Of a stretch of DNA of 15,974 bases, positions 7,392 through 15,023 are shown piece by piece. The position numbers were made by a program, and so were the translations under genes. Position 1 is the first letter of the stretch; each line of letters opens with the position of its first letter. The notes below the pieces were generated by a model. It searched no databases, was not told where the DNA came from, and worked only from the letters and a program-made list of their open reading frames with translations. Source of the stretch: Candidatus Neomicrothrix sp. UBA672 (GTDB taxonomy: Bacteria; Actinomycetota; Acidimicrobiia; Acidimicrobiales; MedAcidi-G1); contig DBNM01000172.1 in assembly GCA_002299135.1 (NCBI GenBank), forward strand, positions 1 through 15,974. Direction: 5' to 3'.

Positions 7392-8090
7392 ATGCCTAAG
7401 ATTGGAGAGCCTGTTCTAACCAGTGATGTTCAGAAATTTTTCGAAAATACCATCATCGACGTTCCTGAATCTGAAGCTATGCCTGAATTCTGGGAACCTG
7501 AAGCACCTACATTAAAAACAACTGATGAAGAACCTCTTGTTTCGTTAAAGCATTCTCGCATCAAAACTCTGAATTGTTATTGGGAGGCAGGCTGGAAAAA
7601 TGCTTTAGAGGGCTCTTGGCTTCGTGAATCTGTTGCTGAAAAACTCTATTGCATAGCTGAAGGACTTCCTGAGAGGTGGGGATTAGGAATTTTTGATGCA
7701 TGGAGACCACTGGCTTTACAAAGTGAACTATTTAAAGCCGCATGTGAAGACCCAGAAATCCCCGAAGAATTGTTCGCAGAACCATCAAATGACCCTTTTA
7801 CACCGCCTCCTCATTTAACCGGTGGAGCAGTTGACCTGACTTTCACTGTTGATGATATTCCTTTGGCGCCCGGATCAGGATTTGATGACGTTACTTCTGC
7901 AGCTCGAGCAAATTTTTTAGAAGAAACCCCTGGATATGCCCGAGAGTTTCGTCGATTTTTGTATTGGACGATGCGCTCGCATGATTTCATTGTCTTCGAA
8001 CCGGAATGGTGGCATTTTGAATTCGGTACACGCCGTTGGGGTTCACTAACTGGTCAAACAGCAAAATTTGGCGTTTCTGGTCCTTTTTAA
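7392..8090 (+). CDS. VanX-like D-alanyl-D-alanine dipeptidase (peptidase M15D family)
   Basis: A 232-residue zinc peptidase related to VanX/DdpX. The catalytic layout of VanX is reproduced: R105 in FDAWRP (VanX R71), zinc ligands H141 and D148 in HLTGGAVDL (VanX H116, D123), catalytic E205 and zinc ligand H208 in EPEWWHFE (VanX E181, H184); the spacings H-x6-D and E-x2-H are identical. There is no signal peptide or membrane segment, so it is cytoplasmic like VanX. VanX hydrolyses D-Ala-D-Ala; family members outside vancomycin-resistance clusters serve in D-amino-acid peptide scavenging. No vanH/vanA-like ligase is near it. Being last in a Mo-hydroxylase operon is odd: either it recycles D-dipeptides, or it has been recruited to cleave another small amide formed in the pathway. 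Fold and active site are secure; substrate is not. Confidence 0.88.
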   Translation: MPKIGEPVLTSDVQKFFENTIIDVPESEAMPEFWEPEAPTLKTTDEEPLVSLKHSRIKTLNCYWEAGWKNALEGSWLRESVAEKLYCIAEGLPERWGLGIFDAWRPLALQSELFKAACEDPEIPEELFAEPSNDPFTPPPHLTGGAVDLTFTVDDIPLAPGSGFDDVTSAARANFLEETPGYAREFRRFLYWTMRSHDFIVFEPEWWHFEFGTRRWGSLTGQTAKFGVSGPF

Positions 8091-8115
8091 AATCAGCTGT
8101 CAAAAAGCCTTTTTG
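8083..8115. terminator. Possible bidirectional terminator at the convergent junction
   Basis: Two operons meet with only 2 bp between stop codons. A weak inverted repeat CTTTTT (8083-8088) / AAAAAG (8102-8107) spans the junction around the palindrome CAGCTG (8094-8099); CAAAAA/TTTTTG (8101-8115) is an alternative short hairpin. The stems have few G-C pairs, so this is only a candidate. Confidence 0.2.
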
Positions 8116-9391
8116 CGTGATCAGTCAATTCTAAATGAGCAGAATTCATGTCAACATTCTTAAGTTCTGTTTCTTCAATGATTTGACTACCTCCCACAAA
8201 AAGGTGTCGCACTCTTCTATCAGGCCCCATAACAAGACCTGTGAGAGGATCCGGTATGTCGCCTAAATCTCCGCCTGGCCAGATAGCAATGTCTGCTTTC
8301 TGACCTACTTCAAAGGTTCCTAAATCTTCTAGTCCTAAACAACGTGCTCCACCTTTTGTTGCCATTTCGACTACTTCATGAGGCATAAGAGCATCAGGCT
8401 TCATTTCTCTTTGACGTGCTGTGAACAGTGCCTGTCTAAGTTCTGGGAATAAGCCTCCAATCTCATTTGACGCCACCCCATCTACTCCAAGTCCAATTGG
8501 ACAACCGGCTTCCAGAAGGTCAGTTACAGGACACATTCCAGCGGCTAGACGTGCATTTGAGGATGGACAATGTGCAATTCCCGTGCCAGCTCCTCCGAGT
8601 CTCTCCATTTCATCGTGATCTATATGAATACCATGAGCCAACCAGACATCATTATCCACCCAACCCCACTCATCTAACATTTCGACCGGTCTTCGTCCAA
8701 AATTCGCTAAGCAATATTCTTGCTCTTCTAAAGTTTCACAAAGGTGTGTATGAAGTCGAACTCCGTGTTTTCTAGCAAGCTCAGCAGAATCAACCATCAA
8801 CTCAGTCGTTACCGAAAAAGGGCTACATGGTGCAACAACCACATGAATCATCTCGCCATCATGATGTTTTGCGATTATCGACTCTGTCGAGGAAAGAATC
8901 GCTTCTCGATCTTCTACGACATGATCTGGTGGCAATCCACCTTTGCTCTCGCCGAGATCCATTGAACCTCGAGACAAATGCAGTCGTATTCCAACTTGTT
9001 TAGCCGCTTCGACAATTGCATCAAATACCGAATCATCTCCGTTAGGCACCAGATAATGATGGTCAAATGCTGTCGTGCAACCAGTTGATGCCAGTTCACC
9101 GAGACCTACTAGGGCAGCGGCATGCACATCTTCAACTGAGAGTTTTCCCCAGACTGGGTATAGGTGAACTAACCAATCAAACAGGTTGCATCCAACTGCC
9201 TGCCCCCGAGTCATCCATTGGTACAGATGATGGTGGGTGTTTATCAAACCTGGTGTTGCTATATCTCCATCGCAAAGAAGAACCTGGTCTCCGTCTTTTG
9301 GTTCTATAAGACCAACTTGTGTTATGACACCATCTTCTAAAGCAATATCACCTGGATGTCTTAGTCCTCTAATAACTAAACGTTGGCTCAT
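8093..9391 (-). CDS. 8-oxoguanine deaminase (amidohydrolase superfamily)
   Basis: A 432-residue amidohydrolase best matching 8-oxoguanine deaminase, which hydrolyses 8-oxoguanine to urate and ammonia (some members also accept isocytosine). Metal and catalytic residues are in place: H53 and H55 in NTHHHLYQ, H216 and E219 in LHTHLCET, H253 in LAHG, H274 in AHCPSSNARLA, D304 in GVDG. The segments LFDWLVHLYPVWGKL and the VVAPCSPFSVT loop are those of the 8-oxoguanine deaminase/AtzB branch rather than of guanine or cytosine deaminase. N- and C-terminal beta-domain parts are both present, and the length is typical. The start overlaps the upstream LLM gene by 4 nt (ATGA), so the two are co-translated. 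It is the last gene of the right operon. A related hydrolase of a hydroxylated aminopyrimidine cannot be excluded. Confidence 0.87.
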   Translation of the reverse strand: MSQRLVIRGLRHPGDIALEDGVITQVGLIEPKDGDQVLLCDGDIATPGLINTHHHLYQWMTRGQAVGCNLFDWLVHLYPVWGKLSVEDVHAAALVGLGELASTGCTTAFDHHYLVPNGDDSVFDAIVEAAKQVGIRLHLSRGSMDLGESKGGLPPDHVVEDREAILSSTESIIAKHHDGEMIHVVVAPCSPFSVTTELMVDSAELARKHGVRLHTHLCETLEEQEYCLANFGRRPVEMLDEWGWVDNDVWLAHGIHIDHDEMERLGGAGTGIAHCPSSNARLAAGMCPVTDLLEAGCPIGLGVDGVASNEIGGLFPELRQALFTARQREMKPDALMPHEVVEMATKGGARCLGLEDLGTFEVGQKADIAIWPGGDLGDIPDPLTGLVMGPDRRVRHLFVGGSQIIEETELKNVDMNSAHLELTDHAKRLFDS

Positions 9392-10389
9392 GGTGACCAG
9401 TCGCTAAAGGTGTCAATCATTAATCTCACATCGGGTCCCAGCGGGTAAAGAATCGGACATGTGCATCCATCTTTCATGTATTGAGCAACTTTTTCTCTTA
9501 CCTCATCAGGAGTTCCAGCAGCGCAAATCATCTGGACAACTTCATCAGGAACCAATTTTGATGCTGCTTCTACCTGTTCGTGAGTTGCTGGCCATGTCAA
9601 AACTTTACCGATCTCATCTAAAAGTTCTTCAGGAACTCCAGAAGCTTTCATGATATGAGGTTGCTGCCCTAAGTATTGGGTAACCATAAGTCGAGCTCCA
9701 TCTAAAGCTTCTTTTCGATCTTCAGCTAGAGAACAAACAACAAGTTGAGGGCGGTCAATCTCATCAATACTTCGACCAGCTTTTGACGCCCCAATTTCTA
9801 GATGTTCCATAGCTCTTTTGTTGTATTCGGGTGAAACTAAATAATTCAGGACGACACCATCAGCTATCTCACCGCTCAACTCCATCATTTTCATTCCAGT
9901 TGCACCTATATATATTGGCACCTCTTTAGGCCGCCGTTCCTGGTATACGTAATCGAGTTCTACTCCATCAAGTTGCACAAAGTCACCTGAGAAGCTGACA
10001 GTTTCATCGGCTAACAACGCTCGTACTGTCGTAACCACTTCTCGCATCACTTTTAGAGGTCTTTTGCGTTCTATCCCCACTTTTGAAGCCAATGGATCCC
10101 ACCAAGCTCCAATACCAAGAATGATTCGACCAGGTGCCAAGTCATCTAAAGTTGAAAAGGTAGATGCCAGTCTTGCAGGATTTCGGGTCCAGCAATCAAC
10201 CACACCAGAACCTATTTTTATCTTTTCAGTCTTTGCAGCAAATGCTGCCATAGGCACAACCGCGTCACGAACAAGACGTGAATCAGCCTGCCATACAGCT
10301 TCAAAACCACTCGACTCGGCATACTGTGTGTATTCAATTGCTTCGCTTATCGAATGCGCGTCCTGTAGATAAATTGCTAATCGAGTCAT
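9388..10389 (-). CDS. LLM-class F420-dependent oxidoreductase
   Basis: A 333-residue luciferase-like superfamily protein, the second of the window. Typical parts are the YTQYAESSGFEAVWQADSR unit, GSGVVDCWTRNPARLA, LDDLAPGRIILGIGAWWDP, a VPIYIGATGMKMMELSGEIADGVVLN barrel segment and a C-terminal GTPDEVREKVAQYMKDGCTCPILYP element. The arrangement points to the F420-dependent (Mer-like) branch. It is only distantly similar to the LLM enzyme at 6425-7390, so this is not a recent duplication. No signal peptide. A strong ribosome site precedes it and a 4 nt overlap ties it to the 8-oxoguanine deaminase gene. The expected role is a reduction, dehydrogenation or ring-opening step near the deamination; the substrate is unknown. 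Confidence 0.88.
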   Translation of the reverse strand: MTRLAIYLQDAHSISEAIEYTQYAESSGFEAVWQADSRLVRDAVVPMAAFAAKTEKIKIGSGVVDCWTRNPARLASTFSTLDDLAPGRIILGIGAWWDPLASKVGIERKRPLKVMREVVTTVRALLADETVSFSGDFVQLDGVELDYVYQERRPKEVPIYIGATGMKMMELSGEIADGVVLNYLVSPEYNKRAMEHLEIGASKAGRSIDEIDRPQLVVCSLAEDRKEALDGARLMVTQYLGQQPHIMKASGVPEELLDEIGKVLTWPATHEQVEAASKLVPDEVVQMICAAGTPDEVREKVAQYMKDGCTCPILYPLGPDVRLMIDTFSDWSP

Positions 10390-10394
10390 TCTCT

Positions 10395-10400
10395 CTCCTT
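10395..10400 (-). promoter_or_regulatory. Shine-Dalgarno site for the second LLM gene
   Basis: AAGGAG on the minus strand lies 5 nt before the ATG at 10389, inside the 28 bp gap after the SsnA gene, the longest intergenic gap of the window. No promoter or terminator is recognisable in the gap, so it is read as an operon-internal spacer. Confidence 0.7.
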
Positions 10401-10417
10401 TTTCTTAAAGCTTAACT

Positions 10418-11470
10418 TCAAACAATTTCAGCTAATCTTGAGTGAACTTTTTTTGCTTGTTCTGCAGCTTTCGCTCTAATTTCATTAGCGTCCACACGAG
10501 TTGGTATCCCATTTGACAAAACAGTTTCTTGTTCGACTATGACCTCTATTGGATTAACTCCTGTTGAGAATGCAAGTTCCCAGGGATCCATATTTGGATA
10601 ATTCCAAACAACTCGATCATTCATCGCTTCGGGAATAATTCGATAACCGTTTGTTAACCATTCCCAGGCCGTCTCTGGCGAAGCTTTTACATCGGACTCG
10701 CGATGACGCGCATAAGCAAGACGGAATTCTTCAAGCATGTCGGCACCAATTCCATCCGTACCTAATGCAATCTCGTTGCTAAATCGAACAGGATTGGCAT
10801 ATCCGACAGAGTTGTTCATGTTTGACCGAGGGTTATGAACCAAGATTCCTTTCAGATCGTGGCTGTCTTCAAGATGCACCCCATGAATAATGAGCCAGTT
10901 GTCTCTTGAATAGTTCTTTAATCTTGAAACAGCATTTGAATCTACTGCACCCTCTGCTACGTGCACGTGGACACCAACACCAAAACTTTCAGCAATTTCA
11001 ACAGCCGATTCTATTGTCTCATCTTCACATGTAAAGGACGCGTGTAACCCGACCATTCCGCGTCCTCCTTCTCCCAAAAACCGTCTATTTTCGTCCAATC
11101 CTTTTTTCGCCCCATCAGGACCATGCCGATCAGTTACCCCGTAAGAGCACAAGACTCTTATACCTACAGTTTCACAAGCCTCGGCTATAACGCTCAAAGA
11201 ACCTTCAATCGCTTCTGGAGATTCATGATGGTCGACAATTGCTGTGCATCCACGCTCAAGCGCTTCAAGAGCTCCCAGCATCGCGGACCATTTAATCGAT
11301 TCGAGGTCGAGGGCTCTATCAAGTCGCCACCAGACCATCTTTAGTATCTCTTCAAAGTTGTCAGGCTGACCCGATGGTGCAGGCATTCCCCTAGCCAACG
11401 TTGAATAAAGGTGATGATGGGAACAAACAAGACCGTATGTCTCATTTGACCCGATGGATTCGTCAGTCAT
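10418..11470 (-). CDS. ssnA: SsnA-family amidohydrolase with shortened N-terminus
   Basis: A 350-residue homologue of SsnA, the putative aminohydrolase of the E. coli xdhD region. Strong matches to SsnA are VCSHHHLYSTLARGMP (15-30), VWWRLDRALD (46-55), the VDHHESP and GSL motifs, LHASFTCED (142-150), LVHNPRSNMNNSVGY (210-224) and LGTDGIGADMLEE (236-248). Metal residues H18, H20, H170, H196 and D239 are present, so catalysis seems possible. SsnA proteins are about 440 residues; here the N-terminal beta-domain before the HxH motif is reduced to about 17 residues and the C-terminal ADL-type beta motif is not recognisable. The ATG at 11470 overlaps the upstream hydroxylase by 8 nt; the frame stays open to 11542, but that part is not SsnA-like and lies wholly in the hydroxylase gene. 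Substrate of the family is unproven. Confidence 0.87.
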   Translation of the reverse strand: MTDESIGSNETYGLVCSHHHLYSTLARGMPAPSGQPDNFEEILKMVWWRLDRALDLESIKWSAMLGALEALERGCTAIVDHHESPEAIEGSLSVIAEACETVGIRVLCSYGVTDRHGPDGAKKGLDENRRFLGEGGRGMVGLHASFTCEDETIESAVEIAESFGVGVHVHVAEGAVDSNAVSRLKNYSRDNWLIIHGVHLEDSHDLKGILVHNPRSNMNNSVGYANPVRFSNEIALGTDGIGADMLEEFRLAYARHRESDVKASPETAWEWLTNGYRIIPEAMNDRVVWNYPNMDPWELAFSTGVNPIEVIVEQETVLSNGIPTRVDANEIRAKAAEQAKKVHSRLAEIV

Positions 11471-14045
11471 CACAATTCCATTCTTGCCAATTCTCCTGTT
11501 GATTATCTGAGGCCATTGGTAAGCTCTTTCGCCAAATTCCATCTTGATCGTGCAAAGCGGCGGCTACCGCCCCAGCAGTGGGTACTAGTCCGATTTCCCC
11601 TACTCCTTTTATTCCATAAGGTGAATCAGGTTGTGGCTCTTCAACTAGGATTACTTCTACAGGGGGCATATCCTTAGGTCTCAAAATACCAAGGCTCTTA
11701 AGTGTCATATTTTGAGGTTTTGCTTCTTCATTTGTAGGAAAACCTTCCGTGAGAGCGTACCCCAATCCCATATGCACTGATCCTTCAATTTGACCTTCAC
11801 ACAAAACTGGATTTACTGCCCTACCAACATCATGAGCCGCCACTACGTATTCAACTTTTTCTTTTTCTTCGCCCATTACCACTAGCTGTGCTGCGTACCC
11901 AAAAGTTGAATGAATCAAAGGGTTTTCTACATCATCTGACATCGAATTAGTCCAATCAACTCGATATTCTCCCTGATAGTCGATCTCAGGTTTACATCCA
12001 TCAGCTATCGCAGTTCTGCAGGCGTCAGCAACTGAGCCCGCCCCCATTAGCGTGCCTCGACTACCAGTCGTTTGGCCTACATTCATTTCTCGACTCGTAT
12101 CGACAATCACATCTATCAAAGAAGGGTCGATACCTAACTCTTCAACGGCTACTTGCAAGGCAACTGTGTGAACTCCTTGTCCCATTTCAGTCCAACAATG
12201 TCTTACTTCGACTTTGCCATCTTGACGGAATCTCACAATGGCCTTAGCTATTTCTTTTGCACCGTTTCCGAGACCCGAATTTTTTAGACCTAGACCTAAA
12301 CCGACTGCTTTGCCATCTTTGATTGCCTGATCATATGGTTCTTTAATTGCTTCTAAGCAGGAGTTCGCCCCTCTGCTACCTTCGTCCATTATCTGCCCAG
12401 GTCCCCAGATTGAACCAGGTTTAATAACGTTACGTTTTCTGATCTCCCATCCGCTTATTCCGACTTTTTCAGCTAATCGGTCCATGACTCCTTCCATAGC
12501 AAATTGAGCTTGATTAGCTCCAAAACCTCGAAATGCCCCTCCTACTGGGTTATTTGTTCTTACGGCGATTGAACGAACATCAATTGCAGGAACTACATAT
12601 GGGCCGCTTGCATGACCTGCAGCTCTTTCCAATACCTTCATACCTACTGAAGCGTATGGTCCCGAATCACCAATCATTCGAACCCATAGCCCAGTGAGTA
12701 GGCCATTCTCATCGCAACCTGCTTTATATTTCATTTGGATTGGATGTCGCTTAGCGTGCATCAGTAATGACTCTTCACGGCTTAAAGTGCAACTTACTGG
12801 TTTCCCTATTAGATGCGCAGCTAGAGCAGTCTGTGCCTGATTTGACATGTCTTCTTTTCCGCCAAATGCACCACCATTAGAAACAAGCTCAACTGTTACC
12901 GTACTGGTGTCAACTCCAAGCACTTTTGCGATCTGGTTTCGGTCATCCCAAACCCCTTGACCGCCTGAATACACATACAGTCCTTCATCATTAGGCACCA
13001 CAAGCGTTGATTCAGGCTCAAGAAAAGCCTGCTCAACTCGCTGGGTCTGAAATGTTTCTTCAACTGTATGTTTTGATCCCTGAAAAGCTTTTTTGGTATC
13101 GCCACGTTCATAACTTGACTCTGACAAAACATTGCCATCTAAACCCCAGACTGCATCTTCATTAGAGCTAACTGCTTCGACGGGATCACTAAATGGTTTT
13201 AAAACTCTGTATTCAACCTCAATTAATTCAGCTGCTTTACGCGCTGTCTCTCTGTCTTTTGCAACCACTAAAGCCAAAACATCACCCATGTAAGAGGTTT
13301 TTCCCCCTTCGGGAATAAATATTGGCCAATCCTGATGTATTAGACCAACTCGCAACTCTCCTGGAACGTCAGAGGCTGTGATTACCTTCTCGACTCCTTC
13401 TAACTTCTCCGCAACTTCTATATTTATTCTTACAACTTCTGCTCTTGCATGATCAGACAACCTGACAGCCCCATGGAGTAAACCACTAGGCTTTATATCG
13501 TCAATAAATGGCCTGTCTCCTAAACTCAGAGCCTCTGCTTCATAACGACTTCCTGAAGTCCCGACGCCCCCTGTTTGGATTTTTACGGGCGCTTCACCTG
13601 AAGCTAAAGCTTCGACTGCATCTAAAATTTTGGTATAACCTGTGCACCTACAAAGATGAGCCCCTAAATGTCTAGATGACTCTTCGCGAGTTAGCGAGTC
13701 TCCTTTACGGTCGATTAGTGCCTTAGCTCTAACCAAAATACCCGGAATGCAAAATCCACATTGAAGAGCGCCGTGTGCTGCAAAGGTCTGTGAAAAAAGT
13801 TCACGTTCTTTCGGATCAAAGCCTTCTAATGTTAAAACTTTTGTATTTTCTATTTTTTCCATTGACGTCTGACAAGCGATTCGTGCTTTTCCATCGATTA
13901 AAACGGTGCAACACCCGCACTGACCAGATGGAGCGCATCCATCTTTTGGTGAAATAAGTCCAAACTCATCCCGAATTGCCGCTAAAAGATGCGGATGTGA
14001 CATTTCAGTCTCAACCTTTGCACCGTTTAGTTCGAAAGTCGTCAT
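11463..14045 (-). CDS. Fused [2Fe-2S]/molybdopterin hydroxylase, selenium-dependent XDH / XdhD-like
   Basis: An 860-residue single-chain protein. The ferredoxin domain (1-58) carries C37, C43, C46 and C58; the helical [2Fe-2S] domain carries C96, C99 (QCGFC) and C132, C134 (LCRCTGY), so both clusters can form. The molybdopterin domains start near 165, with GGAFGGKED (391-399; E398 at the substrate Glu position of purine hydroxylases), GGAFRGFGANQ (502-512, R506), EMGQGVHT (620-627) and the C-terminal catalytic E817 in GIKGVGEIG. The GGAFGGKED form and the FeS-Mo fusion without FAD domain resemble selenium-dependent xanthine dehydrogenase and E. coli XdhD. The ATG at 14045 lies 1 nt after the carbamoylase stop behind AAGGA; an upstream extension to 14108 would overlap that gene. 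Adjacent ssnA repeats the E. coli association. The FAD partner is not in the window. Confidence 0.93.
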   Translation of the reverse strand: MTTFELNGAKVETEMSHPHLLAAIRDEFGLISPKDGCAPSGQCGCCTVLIDGKARIACQTSMEKIENTKVLTLEGFDPKERELFSQTFAAHGALQCGFCIPGILVRAKALIDRKGDSLTREESSRHLGAHLCRCTGYTKILDAVEALASGEAPVKIQTGGVGTSGSRYEAEALSLGDRPFIDDIKPSGLLHGAVRLSDHARAEVVRINIEVAEKLEGVEKVITASDVPGELRVGLIHQDWPIFIPEGGKTSYMGDVLALVVAKDRETARKAAELIEVEYRVLKPFSDPVEAVSSNEDAVWGLDGNVLSESSYERGDTKKAFQGSKHTVEETFQTQRVEQAFLEPESTLVVPNDEGLYVYSGGQGVWDDRNQIAKVLGVDTSTVTVELVSNGGAFGGKEDMSNQAQTALAAHLIGKPVSCTLSREESLLMHAKRHPIQMKYKAGCDENGLLTGLWVRMIGDSGPYASVGMKVLERAAGHASGPYVVPAIDVRSIAVRTNNPVGGAFRGFGANQAQFAMEGVMDRLAEKVGISGWEIRKRNVIKPGSIWGPGQIMDEGSRGANSCLEAIKEPYDQAIKDGKAVGLGLGLKNSGLGNGAKEIAKAIVRFRQDGKVEVRHCWTEMGQGVHTVALQVAVEELGIDPSLIDVIVDTSREMNVGQTTGSRGTLMGAGSVADACRTAIADGCKPEIDYQGEYRVDWTNSMSDDVENPLIHSTFGYAAQLVVMGEEKEKVEYVVAAHDVGRAVNPVLCEGQIEGSVHMGLGYALTEGFPTNEEAKPQNMTLKSLGILRPKDMPPVEVILVEEPQPDSPYGIKGVGEIGLVPTAGAVAAALHDQDGIWRKSLPMASDNQQENWQEWNCDD

Positions 14046-14046
14046 A

Positions 14047-15015
14047 TTAACTATCCTTCGGGTTTCCATCGTCTTGTTTTCGAACTTCAATTCCTTCAGG
14101 TATTTCAACGCCTACTTGCGAAGTAATTGACTTGTATACCTCTGGTCTCCTGTAACGGTCAAAATCGAAAAGAGTTTCCTTATAATTTGCGCACATGTCC
14201 AAATCAACAACTGCTGATACCAATTCATCTTCTACCGTTGAACATTGAGCAATGATTTCACCAGATGGAGCTATTATCGAACTCTCTCCCAAAAGATCGC
14301 AACCTTCTTCATTGCCAGCTTTAGCTACTCCAACTACCCACATCCCATTCTGATATGCACCTGATTGCATTACCAGATGATTATGAAAACCAGCTAAAAC
14401 ATCCTGGCTTGGATCAGGTGGGTAATGCACTGGGGTGTTATACCCAATAAGTGCTAGCTCACAACCTTGCAATCCCAGCACCCTGTATGTTTCCGACCAT
14501 CTTCTATCATTACAGATAGCCATACCCAAAACTCCATCAAAAGCTCCGAACACCTTTAGTTCATTGCCAGGTTCGAAATAGTAGCGTTCTAAATGCTGAA
14601 AAGTTCTCCAAGGCTCATTCTCTTCATGGCCGGGAAGATGAACTTTTCGATATTTACCTAACATGTCACCATTTTTGGAAACAAGAATTGCGGTGTTATA
14701 ACGATGACCATCAGGAGTCATCTCTGCGTAACCTAAATGAAAACCGACTCCTAATTTTTCTGCTTCATCAAATAATGGCTGAACTTCCTGATTTGGCATT
14801 TCGGTTTCGAAAAAATGATCAAATTCAGCTATGTCTTCCGACCACCATCTCGGGAAAAAGGTTGTAAGAGCCAATTCTGGGAAAACCACAAGGTCACAAG
14901 ACTCCACCGCTCCTTTATTTAAAAGCGCAATGAGTCTCTCAACTACTTCCTTTCTATTGTTCTCTCTCTGTATAGGTCCAAGCTGAGCTGCACCTACTTT
15001 TAAAATGCGTGTCAT
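14047..15015 (-). CDS. N-carbamoyl-D-amino-acid hydrolase (nitrilase superfamily)
   Basis: A 322-residue carbon-nitrogen hydrolase that should cleave N-carbamoyl-D-amino acids to D-amino acid, CO2 and ammonia. The catalytic triad is E47 (FPELALTTFFPRW), K124 (GKYRKVHLPGH) and C168 (MAICNDRRW). These motifs, together with FFETEMP, GYNTPVHYPP, MQSGAYQNGMW and EEGCDLLGESSIIAP, are those of the Agrobacterium D-carbamoylase rather than of beta-ureidopropionase or general nitrilases. Length is normal plus a short polar C-terminal tail. No signal peptide. It lies 8 nt after an L-carbamoylase-type M20 gene and 1 nt before the fused hydroxylase. In a ring-degrading operon it probably handles a ureido compound made by ring opening; the true substrate may not be a D-amino-acid derivative. 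Confidence 0.9.
   Translation of the reverse strand: MTRILKVGAAQLGPIQRENNRKEVVERLIALLNKGAVESCDLVVFPELALTTFFPRWWSEDIAEFDHFFETEMPNQEVQPLFDEAEKLGVGFHLGYAEMTPDGHRYNTAILVSKNGDMLGKYRKVHLPGHEENEPWRTFQHLERYYFEPGNELKVFGAFDGVLGMAICNDRRWSETYRVLGLQGCELALIGYNTPVHYPPDPSQDVLAGFHNHLVMQSGAYQNGMWVVGVAKAGNEEGCDLLGESSIIAPSGEIIAQCSTVEDELVSAVVDLDMCANYKETLFDFDRYRRPEVYKSITSQVGVEIPEGIEVRKQDDGNPKDS
14054..14058 (-). promoter_or_regulatory. Shine-Dalgarno site setting the fused hydroxylase start
   Basis: AAGGA on the minus strand lies 8 nt before the ATG at 14045, within the last codons of the D-carbamoylase. It favours this start over in-frame ATGs further upstream at 14069 and 14108. Confidence 0.65.
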
Positions 15016-15023
15016 TTACTTTC

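Noticed and set aside
11471..11542. N-terminal extension of the SsnA gene that might supply the missing beta-domain
   Set aside because: The translated segment shows no SsnA-like pattern and lies wholly within the coding 3' end of the hydroxylase.
14046..14108. N-terminal extension of the fused hydroxylase
   Set aside because: It would overlap the D-carbamoylase by 62 nt; the ATG at 14045 has a ribosome site and a normal ferredoxin-domain start.
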